Positions 54,894-64,000 of a stretch of DNA of 64,000 bases are shown piece by piece. How positions within the stretch are numbered: the first letter of the stretch is position 1; each line of letters opens with the position of its first letter. The notes beneath the pieces were generated by a model, which saw only the letters and a program-made list of their open reading frames with translations, was not told the DNA's origin and did no database searches. A program made the translations under genes and the position numbers. Source of the DNA: Trifolium pratense (taxonomy: Eukaryota > Streptophyta > Magnoliopsida > Fabales > Fabaceae); assembly GCF_020283565.1 (NCBI RefSeq), contig NC_060061.1, positions 44,181,362-44,245,361 of the forward strand. Direction: 5' to 3'.

Positions 54894-57800
54894 ATGACAC
54901 CCTTTAATTTTTTCTTTCTATTATACTTTCTATTCATTCCAACAAGTGGTTATTTCCAACCACTTGAAGATGATGGGTTCATCTCTGGTGTTATATCTAA
55001 TAAAGGTCTTGATTTTGCTAAGGATTTGTTGATAGAGAAAGGTATTGATACTATTGTTCTTCTTAAGTTGCCTGAGATTGAGAATACTGCACAAGTGGCA
55101 CTTGTTGGAAATGCTAAGGTTGTTCTTTCTGATATTACAATTAAGGATGTTCAAGTTAATTCTTCTTCTGTTGTTATTGGAGAGAGTGGTATAGTTGTAG
55201 TTGTTTCAGGTGCTACTGTTGATTTGAGTATGAAGTGGAAGTATACTGTGAGTTCTTGGTTGATTGGAATTTCTGATCATGGGACTGCTTCAATTAAGGT
55301 ATCGAATTGCAATTTTACTAATATGAAATATCCATATAGATACTGATACGTCGACATCGATAATAAATTGAGAAAGTATAAGTGATAAGTGATTATATAT
55401 AATCACAAGTGTTAGTTTAGTGTACCAAGAACATGCCTTCGATGTGAAGTGTCGGTACTACAATGTCATGTTTATACTAACTAGCCTTTGATCTTTTTCT
55501 ATATCTGAGTTTTGTTTTGTTTTGTTTTTTATAGGTAATGTTACTAAGTTAGTGGTTATGTTAGTTTCAAGGTTTGAACTTTGATGCTCTTAATTAAAAC
55601 ACTTTCGATGTTCCTTAGCTTACCAATCGAGCTACCTACTTGGGATTAGAGTTTTTTTTGGTATTAACTCTCTGGTTTTCATGGGACGGGCTCCGGTAAT
55701 CCACAGTACGGCCACGAGATAAGTAAAGTCTTACCAAAAATTGTTCTCACTAGGATTCGAACTCGGGTTCTACCATACATTTCGTTCTAGAGGGAGTTCA
55801 TTAACCACTCAAGTCCAATGTCTTGGTTACTTGGGATCAGAGTTTTGTTGAAATTGTAGTTTAATTAGTTATATTATGCTTTGATAATGAAGGTTTGGTT
55901 TTATAACAAATACAGATGTTTTCCTAAAGTTTATTATAGTTGTCAAAATTAGTTAGCTTGGTTGTCCTAGGAAATTATGGAGAAGGAGGTTGGAATGGAA
56001 TTTTACCTTTTGCAAGTTGTCAAATTCATGGGACTAAGTAGAAAAGTATCTTGATTACTTTGCACTGTATACAAAATGAAACTTTCATAATTAATAATCA
56101 TGTGCATGTAAGTTGAATTGAATATAAATTTCAAAAGGAAGAATGAAGAATAACTACACTTATTTCTTGCTCTTTGGAAATACACATATGTTGTTCAATC
56201 AATAATATTATCTCCATGTTTGGAAGGTTGAAGGCATGCAAGTGGGACTTACATTAAATTTAAAGAACCAAGAAGGAGGTCTTAAGTTGAGTCTCTTAGA
56301 TCATGGATGCTATGTGGGTGATTTATCTATAAAGTTGAACGGTGGGGCAGCTTGGCTTTACCAAGTGTAAGCAATCTTCTTAAGCCATGTTTCTTATAAA
56401 TTGTAACTCTTCATATGTTCTTTCATAGAAAACTATAATACCAAATCCATATTTCAATTTTTGACGGTACTATTTTGTTCTGTATTGAAGTGTGACATGA
56501 AACCATAAGAGTAGAAAAGAGAAGTTTCCGTTAATAAAATCATTTTTCTTTCTTTCAAACCCACTTGGGTTGGTCTGGTGGTATTGGCTTGGGACCTGGG
56601 AATGTGCTCCTGCTTAAGGTCTTAGGTTCGGTTCTCTCTAGTGCCAATTTGAGTGGGCTAATTTAGCTTCTTAAAAAAAAAAACAGTCATTTTTCTTTCA
56701 TGATGTTATCAACTCGTCTCACATTAGGGTATGTTATAAGGGTCTGTTTTGATTGACTTATTTGAGCTTATCTACTAACAAAAGCATTTGTCCAAAACTA
56801 TTTGGTAGAGCTTCTGAAAACAGCTTATGACATATTCATAAGCTTATTTCCATAAGCTCTCCATGATAACTTATAAAAACAGCTTATAGCTTATATGAAA
56901 ACAATTTGACTTTTTTTTAATCTTTTATTATAGAAACAACTTATACATAAGCAGTTTTATGAAGATGTTATGCCCTTAACTTCTTTATGCTGGTTTCAGG
57001 CTAATAGATGCTTTTCAAGAGAATATAGCATCTTCAGTGGAAGAGGGCATTTCAGATAAAATAAAAGAAGGGATAGAAAAGCTTGATAATTCTTTGCAAA
57101 CTCTTCCTAAGCAAATCGCGTTAGACAAAACTGCTGCACTAAATGTTTCTTTTGTTGGCAATCCCGTGTTGACTAATTCCTCTCTTGCAATTGCAATTAA
57201 TGGTTTATTCACAAGGACAAGTGAGATTTTAGTACCTCGAAGTTACAAGAATGGATATAAGGTTTCTTCTGCCTGTGGTGGTTTACCAAAAATGATAAAG
57301 GTTTCGATACATGAAAATGTATTAAAATCTGCTTCTCTAGTTTACTTCAACGTAAGTTTCTAAAAGTCTCACATCTTTCGCATTTAAGTTGATAAAAGGG
57401 TGTCGGAATAATGTTGATTCGGTTATATAGACTGATTGGATAACTTCATTACTGTCCCAGTTCAAGCATTTGAGTTGGAGGATTTTATATAGTTTGTGTT
57501 GTTTTTGGGCTCAGGCAGGTAAAATGCAAATAATTATCGATGAACTACCTGATCAGAACCTTCTGAACACTGCTGAATGGAGATTTGTAGTTCCTCAATT
57601 ATACAAGCGATATCCAAATGACGACATGCAGATTAATATCTCTGTATCTTCTCTACCAGTTATACAAGTGGGCTACCAAGATATTGGTGCTACTCTTTCT
57701 GTAGATATAACAATCGATGTTCTAGAAGGTGGCGAAGTCATTCCTGTTGCATGTATATCAGTGGTAGGTTTGCTGAAATCTATGAGTGAAAACTAATGTG

Positions 57801-59445
57801 CTTAAGTAGATAGTTAACAATTGATATAGCTCTGTTTGGATAACCAACTAAATCAACTGCTTATAGCATAACGTTTATCATATAAGTGCTTGTGTATAAG
57901 ATATTTCTTATATAAACTACAAGCTGTTTTTATAAGCTATCTTCAAGAGTTTATGGAAATAAGCTGAAACAGCTTATGGACATGTCATAAGTTGTTTTCA
58001 TAAGCTCTCTCAAACAATCTAACTAGTGCTTATGTCAGTCGATAAACTCAAATAAGTCAATCCAAACAAGTAGCTATACCACCTAGAGTACTTCTTTTCT
58101 ACATTTGGATTAAGCTATTGAACTTCCAATCTTTTGTATTCACATTGTCTTGTACAAAACATGCACGTCTTAGCTTGTCGATGATCTCATTTATCATTTT
58201 GTGTAGTCATGATCATTATTCTGGTTAACGCGATCCATCGTTCTTGCTTATGCTGCAGGATGTTAGTGCTTCATGTGGTGTGGAAATTTTAGGAAACAAC
58301 ATTGCTGGTAGACTTACATTACAAAATTTTTCTGCATACTTGAAATGGAGCAAAATAGGAAAACTGCACATACATCTTATTCAGGTAAATCATAATATAA
58401 GTATTAGTTTTTTCATCTTGTTACCATGCATGTGTTCTATTAAAAACTGTATTAAACTGAACCGTTAGATCCGAGTTTCTGTTATAATTATTCATTGATT
58501 AGCCATAATTGATAGCGGCATAAAATCTTTGATTTTAGTCAACATGAATTGAGGATGTGACTTGCCTGTTAACTGTGTCCACTAGATTACTGGTCTTGAA
58601 TTATAGTAAAGTACATGCTCAAGGTGCTAGGTTTATGAAGGCATGTCTAATATCTGACACGTGTCGGAATCAGATACTGACACAACAGCTGCACATGTGG
58701 TTTGATACAATTTTATTTTTTCGAGTTATTATAGGTGTTGACGTGTCAGTGTCGTTATCGCGTCAGTGCCTCTATTACTGCTTCAAACACATTTCTTTCT
58801 ACATATTTTCTGCCCTTATCCTTCATGTTTCACTTTAAGGATTCATTTATGATTCTGTACATAGTTTAGTAGTTAAGACTTAAAGCCACTAGGTTTGGTC
58901 TAGGGGTGAGGGGTTTGGGTAGTATGCTATAAGTCCTGGGTTCGATCCCCAGCTCATTGTAAACCCCAAAAAAAAAGACTTAAGGGGGTGAGTCCTGGCA
59001 CAACAATAAGGATGATCTTGAGGTTATGGCTGCAAATCATGATGGTAACAGCCTTTCCGCTAATAGGGGTAAGGCTCCGTACATCTACCCTACCCAGACC
59101 CGAGCTGTTGGGAGCCTCGTACGCTAGGTTTCCCTTTATTTTTAAAGTTTCTATTTTCAAATATGTGATTCGTATGCCTTAATCATTTTCTATCCCACCA
59201 ACAAGAATCTTACATTTCAACTCTGTCGATATTTGCAGTCACTGATATCAAGCACCCTCAAAACAGTTGTCCTACCATACTTGAACCTCCAATTAAAGAA
59301 TGGATTCCCATTGCCAACTATTGATGGTTATGGATTTCAGAATACTATTATCTTGTACAATTATCCATGGATTTCAGTATGTAGTGATGTTTCCTTCATA
59401 GATGAAGACTACTATCTTATTCAACATTCAACTTATGTATCATAA
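54894..59445 (+). CDS. LBP/BPI family lipid-binding protein (At1g04970-like)
   Basis: Six exons, 54894-55298, 56227-56366, 57000-57351, 57515-57763, 58259-58384 and 59239-59445, total 1479 bp and 492 residues; all introns are GT-AG. The start was placed at MTPFNFFFLLYFLFIPTSGY, a clear signal peptide; the frame is open upstream to 54627 but that part is leader-like. The sequence then has GFISGVISNKGLDFAKDLL, LPEIE, and the central VPQLYKRYPNDDMQINISVS. Arabidopsis relatives (LBR proteins) bind lipopolysaccharide and affect defence gene expression. The product should be secreted and bind bacterial lipids. Introns 1, 2 and 5 are loaded with SINEs, and introns 2 and 4 hold Tourist-like MITEs. 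Confidence 0.92.
55511..55640 (-). mobile_element. tRNA-derived SINE (same family as 44438), intron 1
   Basis: The minus strand reads GTAGGTAGCTCGATTGGTAA (A box) and later GTTCAAACCTTGAAAC (B-box region), then 'aacataaccactaacttagt'. The A-tail corresponds to the T-rich run at 55511-55532. Confidence 0.7.
55655..55828 (-). mobile_element. Au-like SINE, intron 1
   Basis: ACTTGGGATTAGAGTTT and ACTTGGGATCAGAGTTT flank it as a 17-bp target duplication with one mismatch. The minus strand has a B box GAGTTCGAATCCTAG and the Au-type core 'actgtggattaccggagccc', with an A-run at its end. It landed beside the head of the SINE at 55511-55640. Confidence 0.8.
56553..56686 (+). mobile_element. tRNA-derived SINE, intron 2
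   Basis: TCATTTTTCTTTC flanks it perfectly (56540-56552, 56687-56699). GGTTGGTCTGGTGGT fits an A box, TAGGTTCGGTTCT a B box, and an A-run closes it. Confidence 0.85.
56740..56970. mobile_element. Tourist-like MITE, intron 2 (ends unclear)
   Basis: Left end GGGTCTGTTTTGATTGACTT resembles the family at 57829, and the interior has 'cataagctctccatgataac'. The right end could not be fixed. Confidence 0.4.
57829..58075. mobile_element. Tourist-like MITE, intron 4
   Basis: Left TAGCTCTGTTTGGATAACC and right CAATCCAAACAAGTAGCTA are inverted ends. The interior shares 'cataagttgttttcataagc' with 23950-24142. Confidence 0.7.
58884..58974 (+). mobile_element. Short tRNA-like SINE, intron 5
   Basis: Second copy of the family at 9345: AGCCACTAGGTTTGGTCTA, then GGGTTCGATCC, then an A-run. 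AAGACTTAA flanks it (58875-58883, 58975-58983). Confidence 0.88.
58985..59143 (+). mobile_element. Degenerate TS-like SINE, intron 5
   Basis: Begins GGGTGAGTCCTGGCACAAC, continues with 'gatggtaacagcctttccgc' and 'ggggtaaggctccgtacat', and ends near 'gtttccctttatttt'. These phrases fit the common plant tRNA-Lys-type SINE, with an internal loss and no clear target duplication. Confidence 0.55.
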
Positions 59446-62094
59446 AACTACTCTAAAGAATTTTTCTGCTGTATTTTCTGTGTTAAGATATTTGTAAAGT
59501 ATGAAGAATGTGCATAATGTATGTAGATATAAGAAATTATGTGTATATATCACCATTAGTATGCCATTTGAATCACTAATTGACCATTGGTAAAAAACGG
59601 CCATAATTTGTTTCATATATGTTCCGAAAGCAAATTTCTGAATTTCAAATATGTATTAGGGAAATTAAATTTTGCAGTAGTTGATTTATTTTGAACTTTT
59701 TGCTGTTGAGTCTTCAAGATGTGTTAGTTTAGTAAATGCTAAGAATTTGACTTTTTAACTTTAGGACAAAGTTCAAATTCTGTTGTAATATAGTCATTAG
59801 TGTCACCGTTATAAATAATTCTTTCTAAATTTTTTTCTCCAAAATATTGGTATATGTATTTTATTAATAATTAGAGGATTTTATGGTTCATCATATGCAT
59901 ATAATAGATAGAGAGTATAAGACTCCTGAGGTGTCATTTTGATAATATGTGAAATTATACAATAAGTAATCCCATTTATAGACTTAGTTGTGCTAACTAA
60001 CATCTTAACTTCCTAACCAACTTACTTACCTAACTAACTAAATATAACAGAATACTATATACTGTAACATATTTTGAAAATTTGATTTTGGAATTAATTT
60101 TCTTTAAAACAAAGTATTGTGGAACCAAGGGATTAGTAAGTTTTAAGTGAAGTAGCATTAAAAAAAGTTCATGTTAAACAGTGCGTCTGGACACTTGTTA
60201 AGTATACCAAAATAAGAAATACTCCTTCAATACATTGATTTTTCAATAAATCTAAAAAGTAACGTTTGCTTATAAATAAGGCCGGAAGGAGTAAAAGATA
60301 AAATTAATGTTGATAAGACAACTTTTTACATTTTTAAGATATTGAATGCACAAATTTTAAGACAAAATTTCTTTTTAGTATGTTTAATCATTGCCCCGGG
60401 CACTATTTAACATTTTCCTAAAAAAAATTAAATTAACTTAAATGCTATTGTTTTGGTGGTATTGAGAGTCAATAGAGTTTCTTTTTTTAAACTCTTCGGG
60501 GGGAAGTGGTTCTAATAATCTAGAATTTAGTTGTGAGGTAAATAAAGTCTGACCAATAAATTGTTCTATAAAAAAATTGTACTCGAATTTTTTCGAATGA
60601 TTCGTTCTTTGGTGAAATTCATTAACTACTTGAGTTGTCTCTAATAGAGTTTTTTTTTTTTTGACAGAGTCTATATAGTTTTAAATATATAAAAATTGAG
60701 AAATTTTATTATTACTTTTATTTATTTATTTATTTATTTATGGAGGTGATAAATACCCACCCAACATAGTCTGTTTTGCCTTGGAACCGCTTGAATAATT
60801 TTAGGAATGCTGTTCTCTATAGAGTTACATACATATCATCAATATTCCATTCTTTTTGGTCTGGTCATCAATATTCATTCTACTCCTAGGTTAATTCAAT
60901 AAATCATTTGTACAATGTGTTTGTTGAAGTCATATATAAAGACAAGGCCTAGCTAGAGAGGATAGGACAAGACAATGCCTAGGACTAGTGAGATATTCCT
61001 ATCACTAGCTACACAATTAGTGTAGGAGTATGTCCTCAAAAAAGAAAGGTTAAAGTAACAACAAAAATCATATCGTTGCTATAGTACACATCAAGTAAAA
61101 CATGAATTCATGTTTGCTTTTTGTCCTCTAAAGTTTCATAGTGGTCTTCATTTCTACAAGTCTAGCTGAAAAAATTATTAGGGTTTATACTGAGTCTAAT
61201 TTATTATAGAATCGACTTTTAAATGACGAGTGTCAATTTTTTTCTCTTCATATATTGATAAAAAATCGAAATCTAATTGATTGAATGAGATATGGATAGG
61301 ATAAAGCTAACGTTAGGGCTATCAATAATTTCATATAATGTAATGTGTAGTAATACGAACATTTCAAATCAAAGTCACGTTGCTACTACCATTGTCAAAC
61401 TCAATTTTTTTTTTTTTTGTCTTCATGGCATTATTGAGAAACTAACATCTTCACAAGTCCAAAGATATCAATGATATGGAAGTGATTTTACTTCATTTTT
61501 ACTAAATTTGTATTTCATTTCAATTTTTGTCCCTATACTTGTATTTCAAGCCAAAGGTTCATGGTAGTTCTAGTCTTTTATTTTTATGGTGAGGGAGATG
61601 GCGTGGCCTTATATGAAACATTAGATGATGGGAGCGGTTGAGATTCATTGATTGCGGTGACTGCATAGAAGTATCAAATGTAGTGAATCCAAATCCGCCT
61701 CAACAGTTATTATTTGTTCAGATCTATCCAAGTTCTCTTTGAAATTCAAAGTCCATAATTTTCTTGGAAAATATACACAAGGAAATGAGCCATAACACAC
61801 CACATTGAAATAGTTAACTAAACATCACCATATATATATTCTCTTAAAATTTTGATTTTTACCAAACAACTCTACCACATAACAGAAACAGCAAAAACAT
61901 CAATACTATAAGTATAACATATACAACAATCCAAGAGCTTAACTCAAGCATCATCTTAGTTTTCCTAATATTCTCTACCAAACATGTTCAACTATGTTTT
62001 TTTACATGATTATGTAGCAACCTAGTATGTAGACGCCACCTGGCTAAATATACATTCCAACGATTTAAAACTCCACTTGTACAAATGAAAATAA
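59446..62094. other. Intergenic DNA between the LBP/BPI and receptor kinase genes
   Basis: The first 300 bp are probably 3' UTR. A Stowaway-like relic is near 60221-60292, an Au-like SINE at 60481-60642, and a TTTA microsatellite at about 60718-60740. No protein-coding gene was seen from 60660 to 62094. Confidence 0.55.
60481..60642 (-). mobile_element. Decayed Au-like SINE
   Basis: AATAGAGTTT flanks it (60471-60480, 60643-60652). In parallel with 55655-55828 it carries 'gaggtaaataaagtctgacc', 'aaattgttct' and 'tgaaattcattaactacttg'; the B box is damaged. Confidence 0.7.
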
Positions 62095-64000
62095 CTAGAC
62101 CCCGTTTGCGCCAAGAACCAAAGTCTTGATTTTGATTAACGATGCAGTAACATCTGCCATATTAAGTCTTGCTTCAGGTGAATATTCACAACAATTTAGG
62201 GCTAAACCAAAAATAGATGACATGTGTGTCAATATGTCATTGGTTTTTCCCCCATTTTCTTGGAATAAATTAGAATCTAAGACCTCCATAATTGAATTAG
62301 GCATTGAATCTCGGATCCATGTTTTCAAACTTAGTTCTGCAACAAACATATCATCTGTTGGTTTTCTTCTTGTGAAAATTTCCATCAGCATAATTCCATA
62401 GCTGTACACATCTCCTTTGATAGAAACAATTCCCTTAGATCCATACTCTACATGTTAATACTACTAGTTATCAAATATTGTTAAATTTAATAGAAACAAC
62501 TAAATTGTTAGAAACAAGTTAATAATTATCAACACCCTTCTTTTCTTCCTTGTAAAAAAGAGAAATGAGTTAATATTACCACTCTTTCTTAACTATAAAG
62601 TACAAATATATTTCTGGAGTTATAAATGTAAATCAAATATATCAATTATTCAATGAATTTAAAAAGTGAATTTTGCTTAGGGTCTATTTGATATGCAAAA
62701 TATAAGTATTTGACAGAACAGTATAAGACAGAACAACACATGACAAACGCTTGAGGTATTGGATAAATTTTGTCTTGTACGATATTTAGTTTGCAAAAAG
62801 TTATTTTGGTATTCTAGAATATTTGTGCAGAGGACAAAAAGTTGTCCCGTAATTCAGTGGAGGACAATAATATCATTTTTTGTCCTTTCCTTGGCGCCCA
62901 ATTTGTCCAGTCCTAGGAACTATTTTAAAATCAAATCTCTTCTTTTTTTTTGCAGATCAAACGCACCCATAAAATATGTAACTGAGGGAGTAACATTTAT
63001 TGTAGTATTTTTTAGACAAAATCAGATAGATTGATTAGGACTAAAAACAAAAAGATGAAAATGTAAAGTAAAAGAGAAGAAATGACCTGGTGCAAGGTAT
63101 CCAATAGTAGCCAAAGTCTGTGTATGAGTCTTAGATTGCCCTTCATCCATGAGCTTAGCAATACCAAAATCGCTAACACGCGCAACCATATTTTCATCCA
63201 ACAAGACATTAGCAGGCTTTAGATCACAATGAACCACTGGTATTGAAGAACCATGATGAAGATATTCCAATGCAGATGCAACATCTATCATTATATTTAA
63301 CCTTTGCAAGAAATTTAAACAATGGTTATTTGAATATAACCATTTCTCCAAACTTCCATTTGACATAAACTCCATCACCAATGATTTGAAATCAAGATTA
63401 TTTGAGCAACTACTGATAATCTTAACCAGATTTCGATGTCGTAGATTTCTCATTGCATTGCATTCTGCATCAAAACTCCTTGACTTTTCCTCTGATTGCA
63501 AATCAATTACTTTAACTGCAACCATCTCACCATCAGGAAGCTTTCCTTGATACACAGAGCCAAAACCACCCCTTCCAAGTAAATTACTCTCACTGAATCC
63601 ATTAGTTGCTTGCACAAGTTCATAATATGAAATTCTTCTTGCAACTCCGAAACTTGACAATCCCCTTTCAAGATTATTTGCATTCCTTTTCCTTTTCTTT
63701 TGTTTTAGAAGTATGATCAATGCAACAACCAAAACGGTTGACACAACTACGGGAACTATGCATTTGAGTAATAACTTCTTTGCCCTTGAAGTTTTCTTAA
63801 CTTGTTTAACACATTGGGGTACATGCAAGCGAGAATTGCCGCAGAGTGCTTCATTATGTGTAAATGATTGAGCTGTGAAATTTTTGAAAGGTCCACCATC
63901 AGGAATCTCACCTTGTAATCTATTATATGACAAGTTAATGCTTTGAAGATACAAAAGTGATTCTAAGGATTTTGGAATAACACCAGTTAACATATTCTGG
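62095..64000 (-). CDS. LRR receptor kinase, subfamily XII (EFR/XA21-like), 3' part
   Basis: Exon 63087-64000 (continues off the window on the right) and last exon 62095-62447 join through a GT-AG intron after GYLAP, splitting Glu in GYLAPEYGSKG. The visible protein has the final LRRs (LQSINLSYNRLQGEIP), the cap, a transmembrane helix (CIVPVVVSTVLVVALIILL), a basic juxtamembrane segment, and a complete kinase domain. Kinase motifs are GRGGFGSVYQG, VAVKVI, VVHCDLKPANVLL, SDFGIAKL and GDVYSYGIMLMEIF. The catalytic loop is HCD instead of HRD, the non-RD type typical of immune receptors such as EFR and XA21. The ligand cannot be inferred, because most of the LRR domain is outside the window. Confidence 0.94.

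Noticed and set aside
55720..55770. tRNA gene suggested by a B-box-like GGATTCGAACTCGGG
   Set aside because: The surrounding sequence is an Au-like SINE with target duplications; it does not fold as a tRNA.
58884..58974. tRNA gene suggested by GGGTTCGATCC
   Set aside because: The A-tail and target duplication show a retroposon, and no anticodon stem was found.
62759..63034. Plus-strand frame of 91 codons
   Set aside because: It lies in the receptor kinase intron, with AT-rich codons and no similarity.

Overview
This is a plant nuclear window, almost certainly from a legume of the Medicago clade. The evidence is intron-bearing genes, AT-rich intergenic DNA packed with plant transposons, and two adjacent genes that join a nodulin-type signal peptide to a calmodulin-like body. 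That architecture is known for the nodule-specific CaML proteins of Medicago truncatula. Nothing bacterial (operons, CRISPR arrays) is present.

Layout. 1-3750: 3' end of a Sirevirus-type Ty1/copia retrotransposon (envelope-like ORF, an antisense ORF with its own TATA box, polypurine tract, 3' LTR). 3750-5900: MITEs and repeated AT-rich DNA. 5900-13300: calmodulin-like nodulin cluster (one relic, two genes, minus strand); the second gene has a 3.8-kb intron filled by a solo LTR, a SINE and MITEs. 13900-14600: copia relic. 15853-18420: V-ATPase subunit e (minus), a 69-residue protein in three small exons. 19295-20666: STEEP1/CXorf56-type protein (plus). 21240-28076: plastid-division gene FtsZ1 (minus) and a partial duplicate of its 3' end. 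28400-31130: degenerate transposon genes and MITEs. 31556-35167: full-length CC-NB-LRR resistance gene (plus), with an LRR scrap and a CC-domain relic downstream. 40278-45171: TFIID subunit TAF6 (minus, 12 exons). 45640-46299: a Mutator-type element with a perfect 9-bp target duplication that may carry a captured gene piece. 47796-50600: syntaxin of the SYP51/52 family (minus). 51884-52327: unrecognised small gene (minus). 52639-54251: three tandem Helitron-like units, one split by a hAT element. 54894-59445: LBP/BPI-type lipid-binding protein (plus, 6 exons, introns rich in SINEs). 62095-64000: 3' part of an LRR receptor kinase of the EFR/XA21 type (minus, runs off the window).

How it fits together. 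The housekeeping genes (V-ATPase e, STEEP1-like, FtsZ1, TAF6, SYP5) share no pathway and look like ordinary plant gene order. Between them lie three immunity-type genes (CNL, LBP/BPI protein, non-RD receptor kinase) and a symbiosis-type cluster. Exon structures were derived by hand from splice signals, reading phase and remembered family sequences; all joins keep frame. The most notable points are the His replacing the central SNARE glutamine, a GC-AG intron and a near-perfect hairpin in FtsZ1, the expanded intron of the second calmodulin-like gene, the antisense retrotransposon ORF, the possible Pack-MULE and the tandem Helitron units.
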